Positions 1 to 8,282 of a stretch of 64,000 bases of DNA are shown here, piece by piece. The translations under genes were made by a program, and so were the position numbers. Location: positions 43,569 through 107,568 of the forward strand of contig SVQK01000024.1 in the NCBI GenBank assembly GCA_015065385.1, read 5' to 3'. This DNA is from Oscillospiraceae bacterium. GTDB lineage: Bacteria; Bacillota; Clostridia; Oscillospirales; CAG-272. The notes under the pieces are model-generated. The model made no database searches and was not told the origin of the DNA. It was given only the letters and a program-made list of their open reading frames with translations. The first letter of the stretch is position 1; each line of letters starts with the position of its first letter.

Positions 1-1
1 C

Positions 2-1051
2 CCGTTTGTTCTCGAAAACGGACAGCTGAGAGCGGTCTTCGATCCCATGACCTTCGCCATGACGGAGCTGACCGACAAGACGACCGGGGAGCGGATCGTC
101 ACGCCCGACAAGCCCTCCGCCCTGTTCCGGTACATTAAGGAAAACCCGCGCCACGGCATGACCGCGTGGAGAGTCGGGCCGTACATGAGCGTGGAGACGC
201 TGAATGCCGAGGAAAGGGACGTCCGCCTCATGGACTGCGGATCGACGGGGCTGCGGAGCTGGCTCAGATATCGGACGTCGTTCGCCTCCTCGACTCTCAC
301 CGTCACCGCCGAGCTGCGCGGAGAGTCGAAGATTCTGAATTTCCACATCGACGTTGACTGGCATGAGATTGGGCGCGGCGGAGACTATGTGCCCCAGCTC
401 AACTTCGCCTTCCCGGTCGCCTATGCCGCGGGAAACTACACCTACGATATCCCGATGGGTACGATCACCCGCGGGGACATCGCCCACGACGTGCCGGGCA
501 ACTCCTTCATGCGGATCGAAAAGGCGGCGGGCGGGAACGCGGCGTTCCTCGTCACGGACACCAAATACGGATTCCGGGGACACGACAACGCAGGAGCCGT
601 TACCCTGATCCGGGGCTCTGTCGATCCCGATCCGTGGCCGGAGCGCGGCGCCCATCATATCAACGTGGGCGTCGGGATCGCCTCTGCGGACGAGCAGAAG
701 AAGCTCGCCGTGGCGTACGTCCACCCGATCTCCTTCAACGCGGGCGTGAAACACGAGGGCGGGCGGCTGCCTCTATCGGGGTCCTTCCTCACGCTCGGGG
801 ATTCTGCGGACCGGATCATGGTGTCCGGCGTGAAGAACGGCGAGGACGGCGGGCTGATCGTCCGGGTCGCCGACTTCGCGGGCCGCGGCGGGACAGTCTC
901 GCTGACGCTGTCGGACTATGCCCCCGCGCCGAAAAAAGCCTCCCTCGTGGACGTGACCGAGCGGCATGTCCTCGGGGACTGCTCCATCGACGGGCGGACC
1001 GTGTCCTTCGAGATCGATCCCTTCGCCATGGCCACCGTCAGGATCGAATAA
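2..1051 (+). CDS. Alpha-mannosidase (GH38 family), C-terminal part, truncated by window start
   Basis: The reading frame is open from base 2, so the gene begins upstream; the ATG at 47 is internal. About 349 residues are visible. They resemble the C-terminal beta-sandwich half of GH38 alpha-mannosidases: an initial segment like LENGQLRAVFD, then TYDIPMGTITR, TKYGFRGHDN, a segment around DPDPWPERGAHH, and a final all-beta domain ending in ATVRIE. The catalytic GH38 domain is N-terminal in this family and lies outside the window, so catalytic residues cannot be checked. The expected role is removal of alpha-mannose from glycans. A GH92 mannosidase lies 3.4 kb away on the opposite strand. The family call is recognition from memory of conserved segments. 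Confidence 0.8.
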   Translation, partial: PFVLENGQLRAVFDPMTFAMTELTDKTTGERIVTPDKPSALFRYIKENPRHGMTAWRVGPYMSVETLNAEERDVRLMDCGSTGLRSWLRYRTSFASSTLTVTAELRGESKILNFHIDVDWHEIGRGGDYVPQLNFAFPVAYAAGNYTYDIPMGTITRGDIAHDVPGNSFMRIEKAAGGNAAFLVTDTKYGFRGHDNAGAVTLIRGSVDPDPWPERGAHHINVGVGIASADEQKKLAVAYVHPISFNAGVKHEGGRLPLSGSFLTLGDSADRIMVSGVKNGEDGGLIVRVADFAGRGGTVSLTLSDYAPAPKKASLVDVTERHVLGDCSIDGRTVSFEIDPFAMATVRIE

Positions 1052-1076
1052 TCGCCGGAACGCATTCCATCCTCAG

Positions 1077-1108
1077 GGACTGTCTGACTCTCCTCAGGCA
1101 GTCCTTTT
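1077..1108 (+). terminator. Intrinsic terminator after the GH38 gene
   Basis: GGACTG at 1077-1082 pairs with CAGTCC at 1099-1104, followed by TTTT. It lies 25 bases after the stop codon. Confidence 0.7.
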
Positions 1109-1148
1109 GAGCTTTTTGAAAAAAGTTCAAAAAACTTCCGTTCCCTTG

Positions 1149-1177
1149 TTGCAAACCGCGCGGTTTTTCCGTCTATA
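1149..1177 (+). promoter_or_regulatory. Candidate promoter of the ECF sigma operon
   Basis: TTGCAA at 1149-1154 and TCTATA at 1172-1177 are 17 bases apart. The same stretch also contains CGTCTATA (1170-1177), which resembles the -10 CGTC of ECF-dependent promoters and could mean autoregulation. The two readings cannot be separated by eye. Confidence 0.35.
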
Positions 1178-1209
1178 TGGGTGAGAGCAAACGAAAAGGA
1201 GGCGAAAAC

Positions 1210-1761
1210 ATGGAAGACACGGACATCGTGGCCCTGTACTGGGACCGATCCGAGGAGGCCGTCGCCGCCAGCATGGCTAAATACGGCGGGTACTGTGCCG
1301 TGATCGCGCGGAATATCCTCGGCTCCGGGGAAGACGCGGAGGAGTGCGTCAACGACCTGTGGCTCCGGGTCTGGAACGCCATCCCGCCCGACCGTCCGAA
1401 GAAGCTGTCGGCCTATTTCGGATCCGTCATCCGGAATCTCGCGCTGGACAGACGGCGGCAGATTCAAGCGGAGAAGGCGGGAGGAGGGACAGCCGCCCTG
1501 TGTCTGGACGAGCTGGCGGAGGCTGTCGGCGAGGAAGAGGACGCCCTCGGCGCGATCGATCTGAGGGACGCGCTCGACCGGTTTTTAGAAACGCTCGGGC
1601 CGAATCCGCGGGAGATCTTCATGCGGCGGTACTGGGCATTTCAAAACGAACGGGAGATCGCGCGGGCTCTGGGGATCACGGCGGGCGGGGTTCGCCTGTC
1701 CCTGAGCCGGACGCGGAAACTGCTGAAACAATACCTGACGGGGGAGGATGCGGAACGATGA
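1210..1761 (+). CDS. RNA polymerase ECF-type sigma factor
   Basis: 183 residues, the usual size for an ECF sigma factor. The sigma region 2 helices lie at about residues 10-80 (DAEECVNDLWLRVWNAI, then FGSVIRNLALDRRR). Region 4 lies at about 115-175 and ends in a helix-turn-helix (EREIARALGITAGGVRLSLSRTRKLLK). The start at 1210 is chosen because AAAAGGAGG sits six bases upstream; an ATG at 1177 has no ribosome binding site. The stop overlaps the start of the next gene (ATGA), so the two are translationally coupled. The partner is probably its membrane regulator. Target genes are unknown. Confidence 0.88.
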   Translation: MEDTDIVALYWDRSEEAVAASMAKYGGYCAVIARNILGSGEDAEECVNDLWLRVWNAIPPDRPKKLSAYFGSVIRNLALDRRRQIQAEKAGGGTAALCLDELAEAVGEEEDALGAIDLRDALDRFLETLGPNPREIFMRRYWAFQNEREIARALGITAGGVRLSLSRTRKLLKQYLTGEDAER

Positions 1762-3020
1762 AGGCAAACGAACAACTTTTATACGCACTGGGGACAGTCG
1801 ATCCCCGGTATGTGCCGGACCTCACGGAGGTCAAGGAAAGAAAACCCTATCTGCGCTGGGCGGCTGCGGCGGGGGGGATCTGCGCGGCCCTGCTCATCGG
1901 CGTGCTCGCGGTCCATCAGATTCGAAACGGACGAAATCCTATGGGGATTCTGTCGCCGGACAACCCCACAGTCGGCGTCGGATCCGAACAGCCCGATGCG
2001 GCGGACAGCTCCGACACGGTGAACGGTCTTCCGAAGATCACGGCTTCTCTGACGACGGGCGGCATGGGATTCGAGGGGCAGATGGCATATTCCATCGACG
2101 AGCTGGAAAACGGCAATCCGTGGCGGGAGATCCCGTCCGACACCGCCGTTCTGCCCGTGTATAAAAATCTGCTGTACAACGGCCGCTGGGAGGAAGGCGC
2201 GGATTATTACACCACCGAGGAAGAGATGCGCCGGGTCGCGGAGGCAGCGGCACAGAGCCTCGGTATGGAGGTGCTGTCAACAAAAACCGATACGATGGGC
2301 GAGATCCGGGACACCGTTCTGACGGAACGCGTCACATCGCTGACCGCGGAATGCGCCGGGGAAAACGCTTCCGCGAAGCTCCGGGTCTCCCGCTCGGGAA
2401 CGGTTTCCGCAGAGCTGTCCCCCTCCGTCCCGTTTGAGACGGTCCAGGAGCGGACGAAGGCGCTGGACATTCTATCGACCTATCTCGGCTACCGGGACGC
2501 CGTGATCGCGGAATCCGGGGACCGCAATATTTACGGGGAAATGGTCACGACTGTGGAGGTCTACGAGGACTCCGACAACCCGGTCCGGAAGCTGCTGAAC
2601 TACTGCGCGGCCTCGTCCCTCCTTGGCATGGATCTCGAAGAAGGAAACGGCACGGATCTGCGCTTTGTTACGATAGGTCCGGGATTTGACAGACTGAACT
2701 TCCTCGGCGACTACCCGGTCATCGGGGAGGAGGACGCGCGGGCGATGCTGCTCCGGGGCGAATACCTGACCACGGTCCCCGCCGACACGCTCCCGGAGAG
2801 CGGGATCACCGAGGATCGGATCGACCGGGTGGAGCTGGTCTACCGGTGCTCCCTTCGGGACGAATACGCGGAGCCGTATTACCGGTTCTTCGTCCGTCTG
2901 AGGGAGGGATTCCCGGCGAGCGCGGTCGAAGGGCTGTTGAATTGGGGCATTTACTATGTCCCCGCGGTACGGGTCGAATACCTCTCCGAGATCCCGGTCT
3001 GGGACGGGACCTTCAACTGA
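1758..3020 (+). CDS. Membrane-anchored protein, probable anti-sigma partner
   Basis: 420 residues. A short cytoplasmic N-terminus (about 35 residues, including VDPRYVPDLTEVKERKPYLRW) is followed by one membrane span at about 36-55 (AAAAGGICAALLIGVLAVH) and a large exported domain of about 360 residues with no motif I recognise. The start ATG overlaps the sigma gene stop, the common arrangement for ECF sigma/anti-sigma pairs. The N-terminus lacks a recognisable zinc-type anti-sigma motif (HxxxCxxC), so the anti-sigma role rests on topology and coupling. The longer frame that extends upstream to 1344 overlaps the sigma gene and is not used. Confidence 0.65.
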   Translation: MKANEQLLYALGTVDPRYVPDLTEVKERKPYLRWAAAAGGICAALLIGVLAVHQIRNGRNPMGILSPDNPTVGVGSEQPDAADSSDTVNGLPKITASLTTGGMGFEGQMAYSIDELENGNPWREIPSDTAVLPVYKNLLYNGRWEEGADYYTTEEEMRRVAEAAAQSLGMEVLSTKTDTMGEIRDTVLTERVTSLTAECAGENASAKLRVSRSGTVSAELSPSVPFETVQERTKALDILSTYLGYRDAVIAESGDRNIYGEMVTTVEVYEDSDNPVRKLLNYCAASSLLGMDLEEGNGTDLRFVTIGPGFDRLNFLGDYPVIGEEDARAMLLRGEYLTTVPADTLPESGITEDRIDRVELVYRCSLRDEYAEPYYRFFVRLREGFPASAVEGLLNWGIYYVPAVRVEYLSEIPVWDGTFN

Positions 3021-3043
3021 ACGGAAAATCCAAAGCATGTGAA

Positions 3044-3075
3044 AACCGCAGATCGGCGAGGTCTGCGGTTCTTTT
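3044..3075 (+). terminator. Intrinsic terminator, probably bidirectional
   Basis: AACCGCAGA (3044-3052) pairs with TCTGCGGTT (3062-3070), followed by CTTTT. A-rich sequence on the other side would give a U-tract on the minus strand as well. It separates two convergent genes (stops at 3020 and 3081). Confidence 0.85.
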
Positions 3076-3080
3076 CGGGG

Positions 3081-4256
3081 TTACGTCTCCTTGCACCGCC
3101 GCTCCCAGTCCGCCCAGCGGGGATCGGCGCACATTTCGGCGGCAACGTCGTCAAAATCGGGAACCTGCCACCACGGCCAGACCTTAGGAAGATCAGGTGC
3201 GAGCCGGTCGTCTGATCCGCGGGGCGAAAAATGCGTCACTGTCACGCAGCAAAGAAGCGGCTGAGAATAGGATGCCTCCGGGAGAGAACACCACGCGTCA
3301 AAAGCTCGGGCGTTTTCCAGTGCGGAATTCAGCGACCGGAAAGCTCCATCCTTATCTCCCGTTCGCCATTGAAACTCCGAGTGAAAGAGATACAGCCGCG
3401 CGGCTCCCTCGTGACATCCTCCGAGCTTGCCGTCCGGGAACAAGGTGTCGTACAGGGCGAGGGCCTGCCGAATCGCATCCGCCGTTTGTCCCGGAGCCAT
3501 GTCCTGACGGAAAGAAATCAGAAGCTGGATCATCTGGTCAGCGGATGCGGCTATCATGCGGATCAGCAGTTTCCCGAGCGCCTCCGCCCTTTCCCGTCCG
3601 TCGTGTGCCGAAGCGGCGAGCCATTCCCGGCATCCCTCGAGAGGGGGCGCGGTCTTTGCGATGGAGTCTGCGCGATCGTAGTCTCCCGTATTGGCGTAGA
3701 GCTGGATCAACTTTCTCACCGCATTCTGACGCTCCGCTCCGTCGGAGATGCCCGGGAGCAGTTTCTCATACAACAGAATCGCCTCATGCCATTCCGGATA
3801 CGTCTGGTGCAGATCCGTGTCGTACCGGTCGAAGCCGTTCTCATCCGTAATGTGGTACTCCCCGCGGCGCACATATCCGGCGTTGTACAGTACGGAGGCC
3901 AGCGCGGCGGTGAGCGTTTCGTTTCCGGGAAACTCGATCAGAGCTTCTCGGGCGAGGGTGACGCATTCGTCCATATTGACGTCTTCGCCGTTGTTCTCGC
4001 GGTTCATTCGGTTGATCCGATCCGCCAGTTCGTCGATTCTCTTTTTACGCTCGTTATCGTATCCGAACAGTTCGTCGATCGAGACGCCGAAGTAGTTGGC
4101 GATGGACGGGACAAGCTCCATATCGGGATAGCAGATGCTTTTCTCCCACCGCGAGACCGCCTGCGGGGAGACGCCGAGGGACGACGCCACCTCTTCCTGC
4201 GTCCGCCCGTCCCGGAGTCTGAGAGAACGGATATTGTTTCCGAGTTCAATTGTCAT
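3081..4256 (-). CDS. XRE-family transcriptional regulator with TPR-like C-terminus
   Basis: 391 residues. The N-terminal helix-turn-helix (about 4-62) has the XRE pattern RTQEEVASSLGVSPQAVSRWE followed by SIDELFGYD, seen in the many Firmicutes XRE regulators with C-terminal helical repeats. Residues about 95-390 are helical, with TPR-like segments (LIQLYANTGDYDRADSIAK, ARLYLFHSEFQWRTGDKDGA). It probably senses an internal signal or peptide through the repeats and binds DNA as a dimer; target and ligand are unknown. It is monocistronic, with its own promoter at 4301-4329 and a shared terminator. Confidence 0.85.
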   Translation of the reverse strand: MTIELGNNIRSLRLRDGRTQEEVASSLGVSPQAVSRWEKSICYPDMELVPSIANYFGVSIDELFGYDNERKKRIDELADRINRMNRENNGEDVNMDECVTLAREALIEFPGNETLTAALASVLYNAGYVRRGEYHITDENGFDRYDTDLHQTYPEWHEAILLYEKLLPGISDGAERQNAVRKLIQLYANTGDYDRADSIAKTAPPLEGCREWLAASAHDGRERAEALGKLLIRMIAASADQMIQLLISFRQDMAPGQTADAIRQALALYDTLFPDGKLGGCHEGAARLYLFHSEFQWRTGDKDGAFRSLNSALENARAFDAWCSLPEASYSQPLLCCVTVTHFSPRGSDDRLAPDLPKVWPWWQVPDFDDVAAEMCADPRWADWERRCKET

Positions 4257-4300
4257 ATGGGATCCCTCCGATCATGAGAATCACCGGCCGGTGTGCCTTT

Positions 4301-4329
4301 ATTCTATCAGCTCCGGAGGCGGATTGCAA
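4301..4329 (-). promoter_or_regulatory. Promoter of the XRE regulator gene
   Basis: On the minus strand TTGCAA (4324-4329) is followed after 17 bases by TAGAAT (4301-4306), 45 bases before the start codon. Confidence 0.6.
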
Positions 4330-4364
4330 GCATCAATCTGTTGTGGAAAACTCAATCAGAGCGT

Positions 4365-4402
4365 GAAAAAACCGCGCCGACCCGTGGTGAGGTGACGCGG
4401 CA
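4365..4402 (-). terminator. Intrinsic terminator of the GH92 gene
   Basis: On the minus strand CCGCG (4396-4400) pairs with CGCGG (4372-4376), followed by six T. It lies just after the GH92 stop at 4421. Confidence 0.7.
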
Positions 4403-4420
4403 GAGGGTATTGACAGGGAA

Positions 4421-6379
4421 TTATACGTTGATCTTCCAGCTCTTCGCAAGTCCGGGGAACTTCACGTTCTCGATCTTGCCGGGGCAGAGGGGATATTCGC
4501 CGAGGCAGACGAAGATGAACCACGCGGCGGTCGTGCCGTTGTCCTCGTCCCCGGGAAATCCGTCCGCCTCGTCCGAGAAGTGTTCGAGCGCGGCCTTGTG
4601 AGCCCAGTACGCCGCCTTTTCGGGCAGTCCGAGATAGGCGTAGATGAAGGGCAGGTGGAAGGAGGGCTGGTTGGAGACGGCGAACTGTCCGAGATCGACC
4701 GCCGCCATTTCCGTCATTTCATGGATCTCTCCGCCGTAGCCGTGGACCCGGTAGACCGGAGGAAGGGCGAAGAGGGCGTCGAGCTTTTCGAGCAGCTTGT
4801 CCTCCCCTCCGTAGAGCGCGCAAAGCCCCTCGATGTCGTGCGGAACCGCGAAGGTGGACTGCCACGCGGAGGCCTCCGTGTATTCGCCGCCCCACTTGAC
4901 GGGATCGAAGTCGTCTGCCATCTTTCCGTCGGTGTCGCGCCCGCGCATGAAGCCGGTCTCGGGATCGAAGAGGTTTTTGTAGTTCTTCGCCCGCCGCTCG
5001 TATTCGGGGACAAGCTCGTCCCGTCCGAGGGCCTTTGCCACCGTGGCGATGCACCAGTCGCCGTAGGCCGCGTCGAGGGTCAGGTTGACGCTCTCTCCGT
5101 GCTCGTTGCGCGGGACGTAGCCGAATTTCACATAGGATTCCGCGCCGTTTCGTCCGAAGCGGGGCAGGGGACCGTTGTGATTGGCGTGGTTCAGCATGCC
5201 GTCGAGCGCGTCCTCCCACGTTTTCCGGGAGCCGATCCCGTTCACGACCGCCGTGGCGATGACCGCGTCGATGAGCGTGGAGGGCATGCACCCGACCTCG
5301 CCGATGGAGATCCAGCGGGGCAGCCAGCCGCATTCCCGGTAGTCGTTCACGAATCCCTCGAGCATTTCGGCGAATTCGTCCCGCGCGATCTTCACAAAGA
5401 GCGGGTAGACCGTGCGGTAGGTGTCCCAGAAGCCGTTGTCCGTGTAGCGCACTCCCTCCCGGCAGGACCCGTCATAGGGGGCGTAGTGGACCGGTTTTCC
5501 GTCGGCGGTCAGCTCGTAGCACTTGTGCGGGTAGAGGAAGGTGCGCCAGAGGCAGGTATAGAAGGTGCGCTCCGTCTTGGGATCGTCGAATTCCGCGTCT
5601 ATCCGTCCGAGGCGTTCCTCCCAGATTGCGTCGTTTTCGGCGAGAACTTCGTCAAAGCGGCGTCCGGCGATCTCCCGGTCGATGACGGCCTCGGCATAGT
5701 CCGCCGAGAGATAGGAGGTGCCGAGGGAGAATTCGGTGTCCCGCCCGGTCAGCGCGAGGTGGCAGAAGCCCTTCTCACTCCCGTCCGCGCCGATCTTCGA
5801 CTTTGCGAAGTCCACCGCGCCCTCGGGGAAGCGGAGCACGAAGAACATTTTGAAATTCTCCGCGATATCGCCGGAGTGTCCCGTGGTCGTGCCGATCACT
5901 TCGTTTTTCTCCGGGACAAAGGTATAGGTATAGTCTCCCATGACGGGGAGGAGGGAGAGGACGGAGGGGCGGTCGGTGTCGAAGTGAAGCCGGCCCACGG
6001 CGCCCCGCTCGGTCGGGGTGATTTCGAAATCGCATATCGAGCGCAGGAAGCGGATCTTTACCGTGGAGGGCGTCATGACGTCGTCCGCCGGCCTGTGTCC
6101 GCCCCACGCGCCTCCCGCGCTGTTGGCTACGATATCGTTCTGGGGCGTCATGAGGAAGGTGCCGTAGTCGCTGATCCACGGGCTGGGCTGATGGGTCAGG
6201 CGGATGCCCTCGATGCTGTGGGAATCCGGATGATAGTACCAGCTGCCGTTCCGCTCCGTCTGGGGAGCAAATGCGGTCATGCCGAATGGTCTCTGCACCA
6301 GAGGAAGGGTGTTCCCCTGGGAGAAGCGGGGAACGGATTTCGTACCCTGCCGGATATTGACGAGAGAAAGTCTGCTCAT
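4421..6379 (-). CDS. GH92 family alpha-mannosidase
   Basis: 652 residues. GH92 signatures are present: FWDTYRTVYPLF, GEVGCMPSTLIDAVIA, SNQPSFHLPFIYAYLG and, near the end, PGDEDNGTTAAWFIF, the glycine/aspartate loop that carries the catalytic base region in this calcium-dependent exo-alpha-mannosidase family. No signal peptide is seen, so the enzyme would be cytoplasmic and act on imported oligosaccharides, if the start is right. The start at 6379 is preferred because GGAGG lies eight bases upstream; the open frame continues to 6487 without a ribosome binding site. At 652 residues it is somewhat shorter than typical GH92 enzymes. It has its own promoter (6408-6436). Confidence 0.9.
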   Translation of the reverse strand: MSRLSLVNIRQGTKSVPRFSQGNTLPLVQRPFGMTAFAPQTERNGSWYYHPDSHSIEGIRLTHQPSPWISDYGTFLMTPQNDIVANSAGGAWGGHRPADDVMTPSTVKIRFLRSICDFEITPTERGAVGRLHFDTDRPSVLSLLPVMGDYTYTFVPEKNEVIGTTTGHSGDIAENFKMFFVLRFPEGAVDFAKSKIGADGSEKGFCHLALTGRDTEFSLGTSYLSADYAEAVIDREIAGRRFDEVLAENDAIWEERLGRIDAEFDDPKTERTFYTCLWRTFLYPHKCYELTADGKPVHYAPYDGSCREGVRYTDNGFWDTYRTVYPLFVKIARDEFAEMLEGFVNDYRECGWLPRWISIGEVGCMPSTLIDAVIATAVVNGIGSRKTWEDALDGMLNHANHNGPLPRFGRNGAESYVKFGYVPRNEHGESVNLTLDAAYGDWCIATVAKALGRDELVPEYERRAKNYKNLFDPETGFMRGRDTDGKMADDFDPVKWGGEYTEASAWQSTFAVPHDIEGLCALYGGEDKLLEKLDALFALPPVYRVHGYGGEIHEMTEMAAVDLGQFAVSNQPSFHLPFIYAYLGLPEKAAYWAHKAALEHFSDEADGFPGDEDNGTTAAWFIFVCLGEYPLCPGKIENVKFPGLAKSWKINV

Positions 6380-6407
6380 TGCGGTCCTCCGAATCTGAAT
6401 TATCTCT

Positions 6408-6448
6408 ATTGTATCATGATCCGCCGGACTTGACAAGGGAAAACTTGT
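6408..6448 (-). promoter_or_regulatory. GH92 promoter with an overlapping dyad (possible operator)
   Basis: On the minus strand TTGTCA (6431-6436), a 17-base spacer and TACAAT (6408-6413). The inverted repeat ACAAG-N6-CTTGT (6433-6448) overlaps the -35 box, a typical position for a repressor site. The regulator is unknown. Confidence 0.65.
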
Positions 6449-6468
6449 AAATCCTCGCAAAATATCGC

Positions 6469-6497
6469 TTGACAACGGCGCGCGCATTCACTACAAT
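6469..6497 (+). promoter_or_regulatory. Strong plus-strand promoter, antisense to the small gene at 6491-6982
   Basis: TTGACA (6469-6474), exactly 17 bases, TACAAT (6492-6497). The -10 box overlaps the stop codon of the minus-strand gene. Downstream, the first clear plus-strand gene is rarA at 7041, so the transcript would carry a leader of about 540 bases antisense to that gene. Confidence 0.6.
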
Positions 6498-6982
6498 AGA
6501 ACCCGGGAGGATAAAAGCACCCCGTCCCGCCAGAGATGCACGAGGGTCTTCTCCCTTGTCCATTGTCCGGACACCGCGAGGCTGAGCCGCAGGAACACCC
6601 GCACGTCCCCCGGCTGACCCGCGTTTTTGCCTGTCCGATCCCGCCGCCCGGATCCGCTTTTGCGGCCGATCCGCGGGAAAAGCGTCTTTTTCATGGGACT
6701 CAGGCGGATCGGAGCGGGCTTTTTCCGAACCGGGCGTTCTCCAGGATCCGGCTCTTCCGGCTCCGTCAGAATGAATACGTCGGTCTCGCATTTGTACCGG
6801 ACCCGACGCGCGTCCGTCTCTGCCGCGAGGGCTGCCGCTTTCTCCATTTCAGCCGCCGCCGTATTGTAAAACCGGTTCATTCTTCCGATATCCTCGGGCT
6901 TTTCCGCGTCCTCAAAGCGGGGCAGGGAAATGTCCCATCCCTTTCGTCCGCTCTTTTCGAGCCTGATTTCTCTCCAGTTCAC
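6491..6982 (-). CDS. Hypothetical protein, 163 residues
   Basis: It starts with GTG at 6982, with GGGAGG five bases upstream. The middle (RMNRFYNTAAAEMEKAA) and the end (VRVFLRLSLAVSGQWTREK) resemble small clostridial proteins of the DUF3298/RsiV-like type, but I would not assign that firmly. The stretch between residues 80 and 120 is very rich in R, K and P. No signal peptide or membrane span. A strong promoter on the opposite strand lies at its 3' end, so it may be subject to antisense transcription. The opposite-strand frame shows no natural protein features. Confidence 0.6.
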   Translation of the reverse strand: MNWREIRLEKSGRKGWDISLPRFEDAEKPEDIGRMNRFYNTAAAEMEKAAALAAETDARRVRYKCETDVFILTEPEEPDPGERPVRKKPAPIRLSPMKKTLFPRIGRKSGSGRRDRTGKNAGQPGDVRVFLRLSLAVSGQWTREKTLVHLWRDGVLLSSRVLL

Positions 6983-7040
6983 ATCCGCCTCCCGGAGCCT
7001 CTGCGTTCTGGATTCAGTATATACAGGAAAGGCGTTGTTT

Positions 7041-8282
7041 ATGTCACAGCTTTCACCGCTTGCCGACCGGGTCCGCCCGACCGATTTCGACGGGATCGTC
7101 GGTCAGCGTCATCTGTTCGGCCCGGACGGGATCCTGCGGCGGATGGTGTCGCGGGGCGTGATCCCCTCCATGATCTTCTTCGGCCCGCCCGGATGCGGAA
7201 AGACCACCGCGGCGTCCATCATCGCCTCCCGGTGCGGAAAAACGCTGCACCGTCTCAACGCCACGACCGCGAGCCTCGGCGATATCCGGGACGTGGCGAA
7301 GGACACCGGCACCATGATGGGGATCGGCGGGGTCCTTTTGTACCTCGACGAGATCCAGTACTTCAACAAGAAGCAGCAGCAGTCCCTGCTCGAATATCTG
7401 GAGGACGGGCGCATCACGCTCATCGCCTCCACGACCGAAAATCCGTACTACTATATTTACGACGCGCTCCTCTCCCGCTGCTCGGTCTTCGAGTTCAAGC
7501 ATGTGGACGCCCGGGATATCGCCGAGAGACTGCGCGCCGTGATCGCCTCCGAATTCCCGGACGCCGAAATCTCTCCGGACGCGGTCGATGCGCTGGCGGA
7601 GGCGGGGGGCGGGGACGTGCGCCGGTCCCTCACCATGCTCGAAGCGGCTGTCGGCGCGGCGCGGGAGGACGACGGGAGGATTTCGGTCACCCGGGAGCTC
7701 GTGGAGCAGCTCACGCCGTCCGTCAGCCAGAGCAATTTCGACCGCGGCGGGGACGTGCATTACGATCTGCTTTCCGGCCTGCAGAAGTCCATCCGTGGTT
7801 CCGATCCCGACGCGGCGGTCTTTTATCTGGCAAGACTGCTCGAGGGCGGGGATCTGATCTCCCCCTGCCGCCGCCTGATGGTCATCGCCTCGGAGGACGT
7901 CGGTCCGGCCTATCCGATGGCTCCGGTGATCGTGCGGGCCTGCGTGGAGTCGGCGCGGGAGCTGGGACTGCCCGAGGCGCGCATTCCGCTGGCCAATGCC
8001 GCCGTGATCCTCGCCACCTCCCCGAAGTCCAATTCCGCCTACATGGCCTACGCGAAGGCAGAGGGGGAGATCCACGCGGGCCGCGGCTCCGAGATCCCGC
8101 TTCATCTGAGAAGCCCGCAGTTCAAGGGATATAAATACCCTCACGACTTCCCCGGACACTGGGTCGAACAGCAGTATCTCCCGGACGATCTGAAGGGAAA
8201 GACCTTCTACGAGTTCGGCGAAAACAAGACCGAACAGGCCGCGAAGCAGTATTTTGAGAAAATCAAGGGGGACAAAGCATGA
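7041..8282 (+). CDS. rarA: Replication-associated recombination protein A (AAA+ ATPase)
   Basis: 413 residues, normal for RarA/MgsA. Walker A is GPPGCGKTT (about 46-54) and Walker B LYLDEIQYF (about 98-106); sensor 1 lies in IASTTENPYYY, and the C-terminal clamp-loader-like part includes NAAVILATSPKSNSAY and SPQFKGYKYPHDFPG. It acts at stalled replication forks. The start at 7041 follows GGAAAGG; the open frame runs further upstream but lacks family similarity. The stop overlaps the next start (ATGA), so the two genes are coupled. Confidence 0.95.
   Translation: MSQLSPLADRVRPTDFDGIVGQRHLFGPDGILRRMVSRGVIPSMIFFGPPGCGKTTAASIIASRCGKTLHRLNATTASLGDIRDVAKDTGTMMGIGGVLLYLDEIQYFNKKQQQSLLEYLEDGRITLIASTTENPYYYIYDALLSRCSVFEFKHVDARDIAERLRAVIASEFPDAEISPDAVDALAEAGGGDVRRSLTMLEAAVGAAREDDGRISVTRELVEQLTPSVSQSNFDRGGDVHYDLLSGLQKSIRGSDPDAAVFYLARLLEGGDLISPCRRLMVIASEDVGPAYPMAPVIVRACVESARELGLPEARIPLANAAVILATSPKSNSAYMAYAKAEGEIHAGRGSEIPLHLRSPQFKGYKYPHDFPGHWVEQQYLPDDLKGKTFYEFGENKTEQAAKQYFEKIKGDKA

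Noticed and set aside
4580..6433. Plus-strand frame of 617 residues opposite GH92
   Set aside because: Shadow of the GH92 gene.
6536..8134. Plus-strand frame of 532 residues upstream of and across rarA
   Set aside because: It runs in a different frame from rarA, has no recognisable domain and overlaps the better-supported minus-strand gene and rarA.
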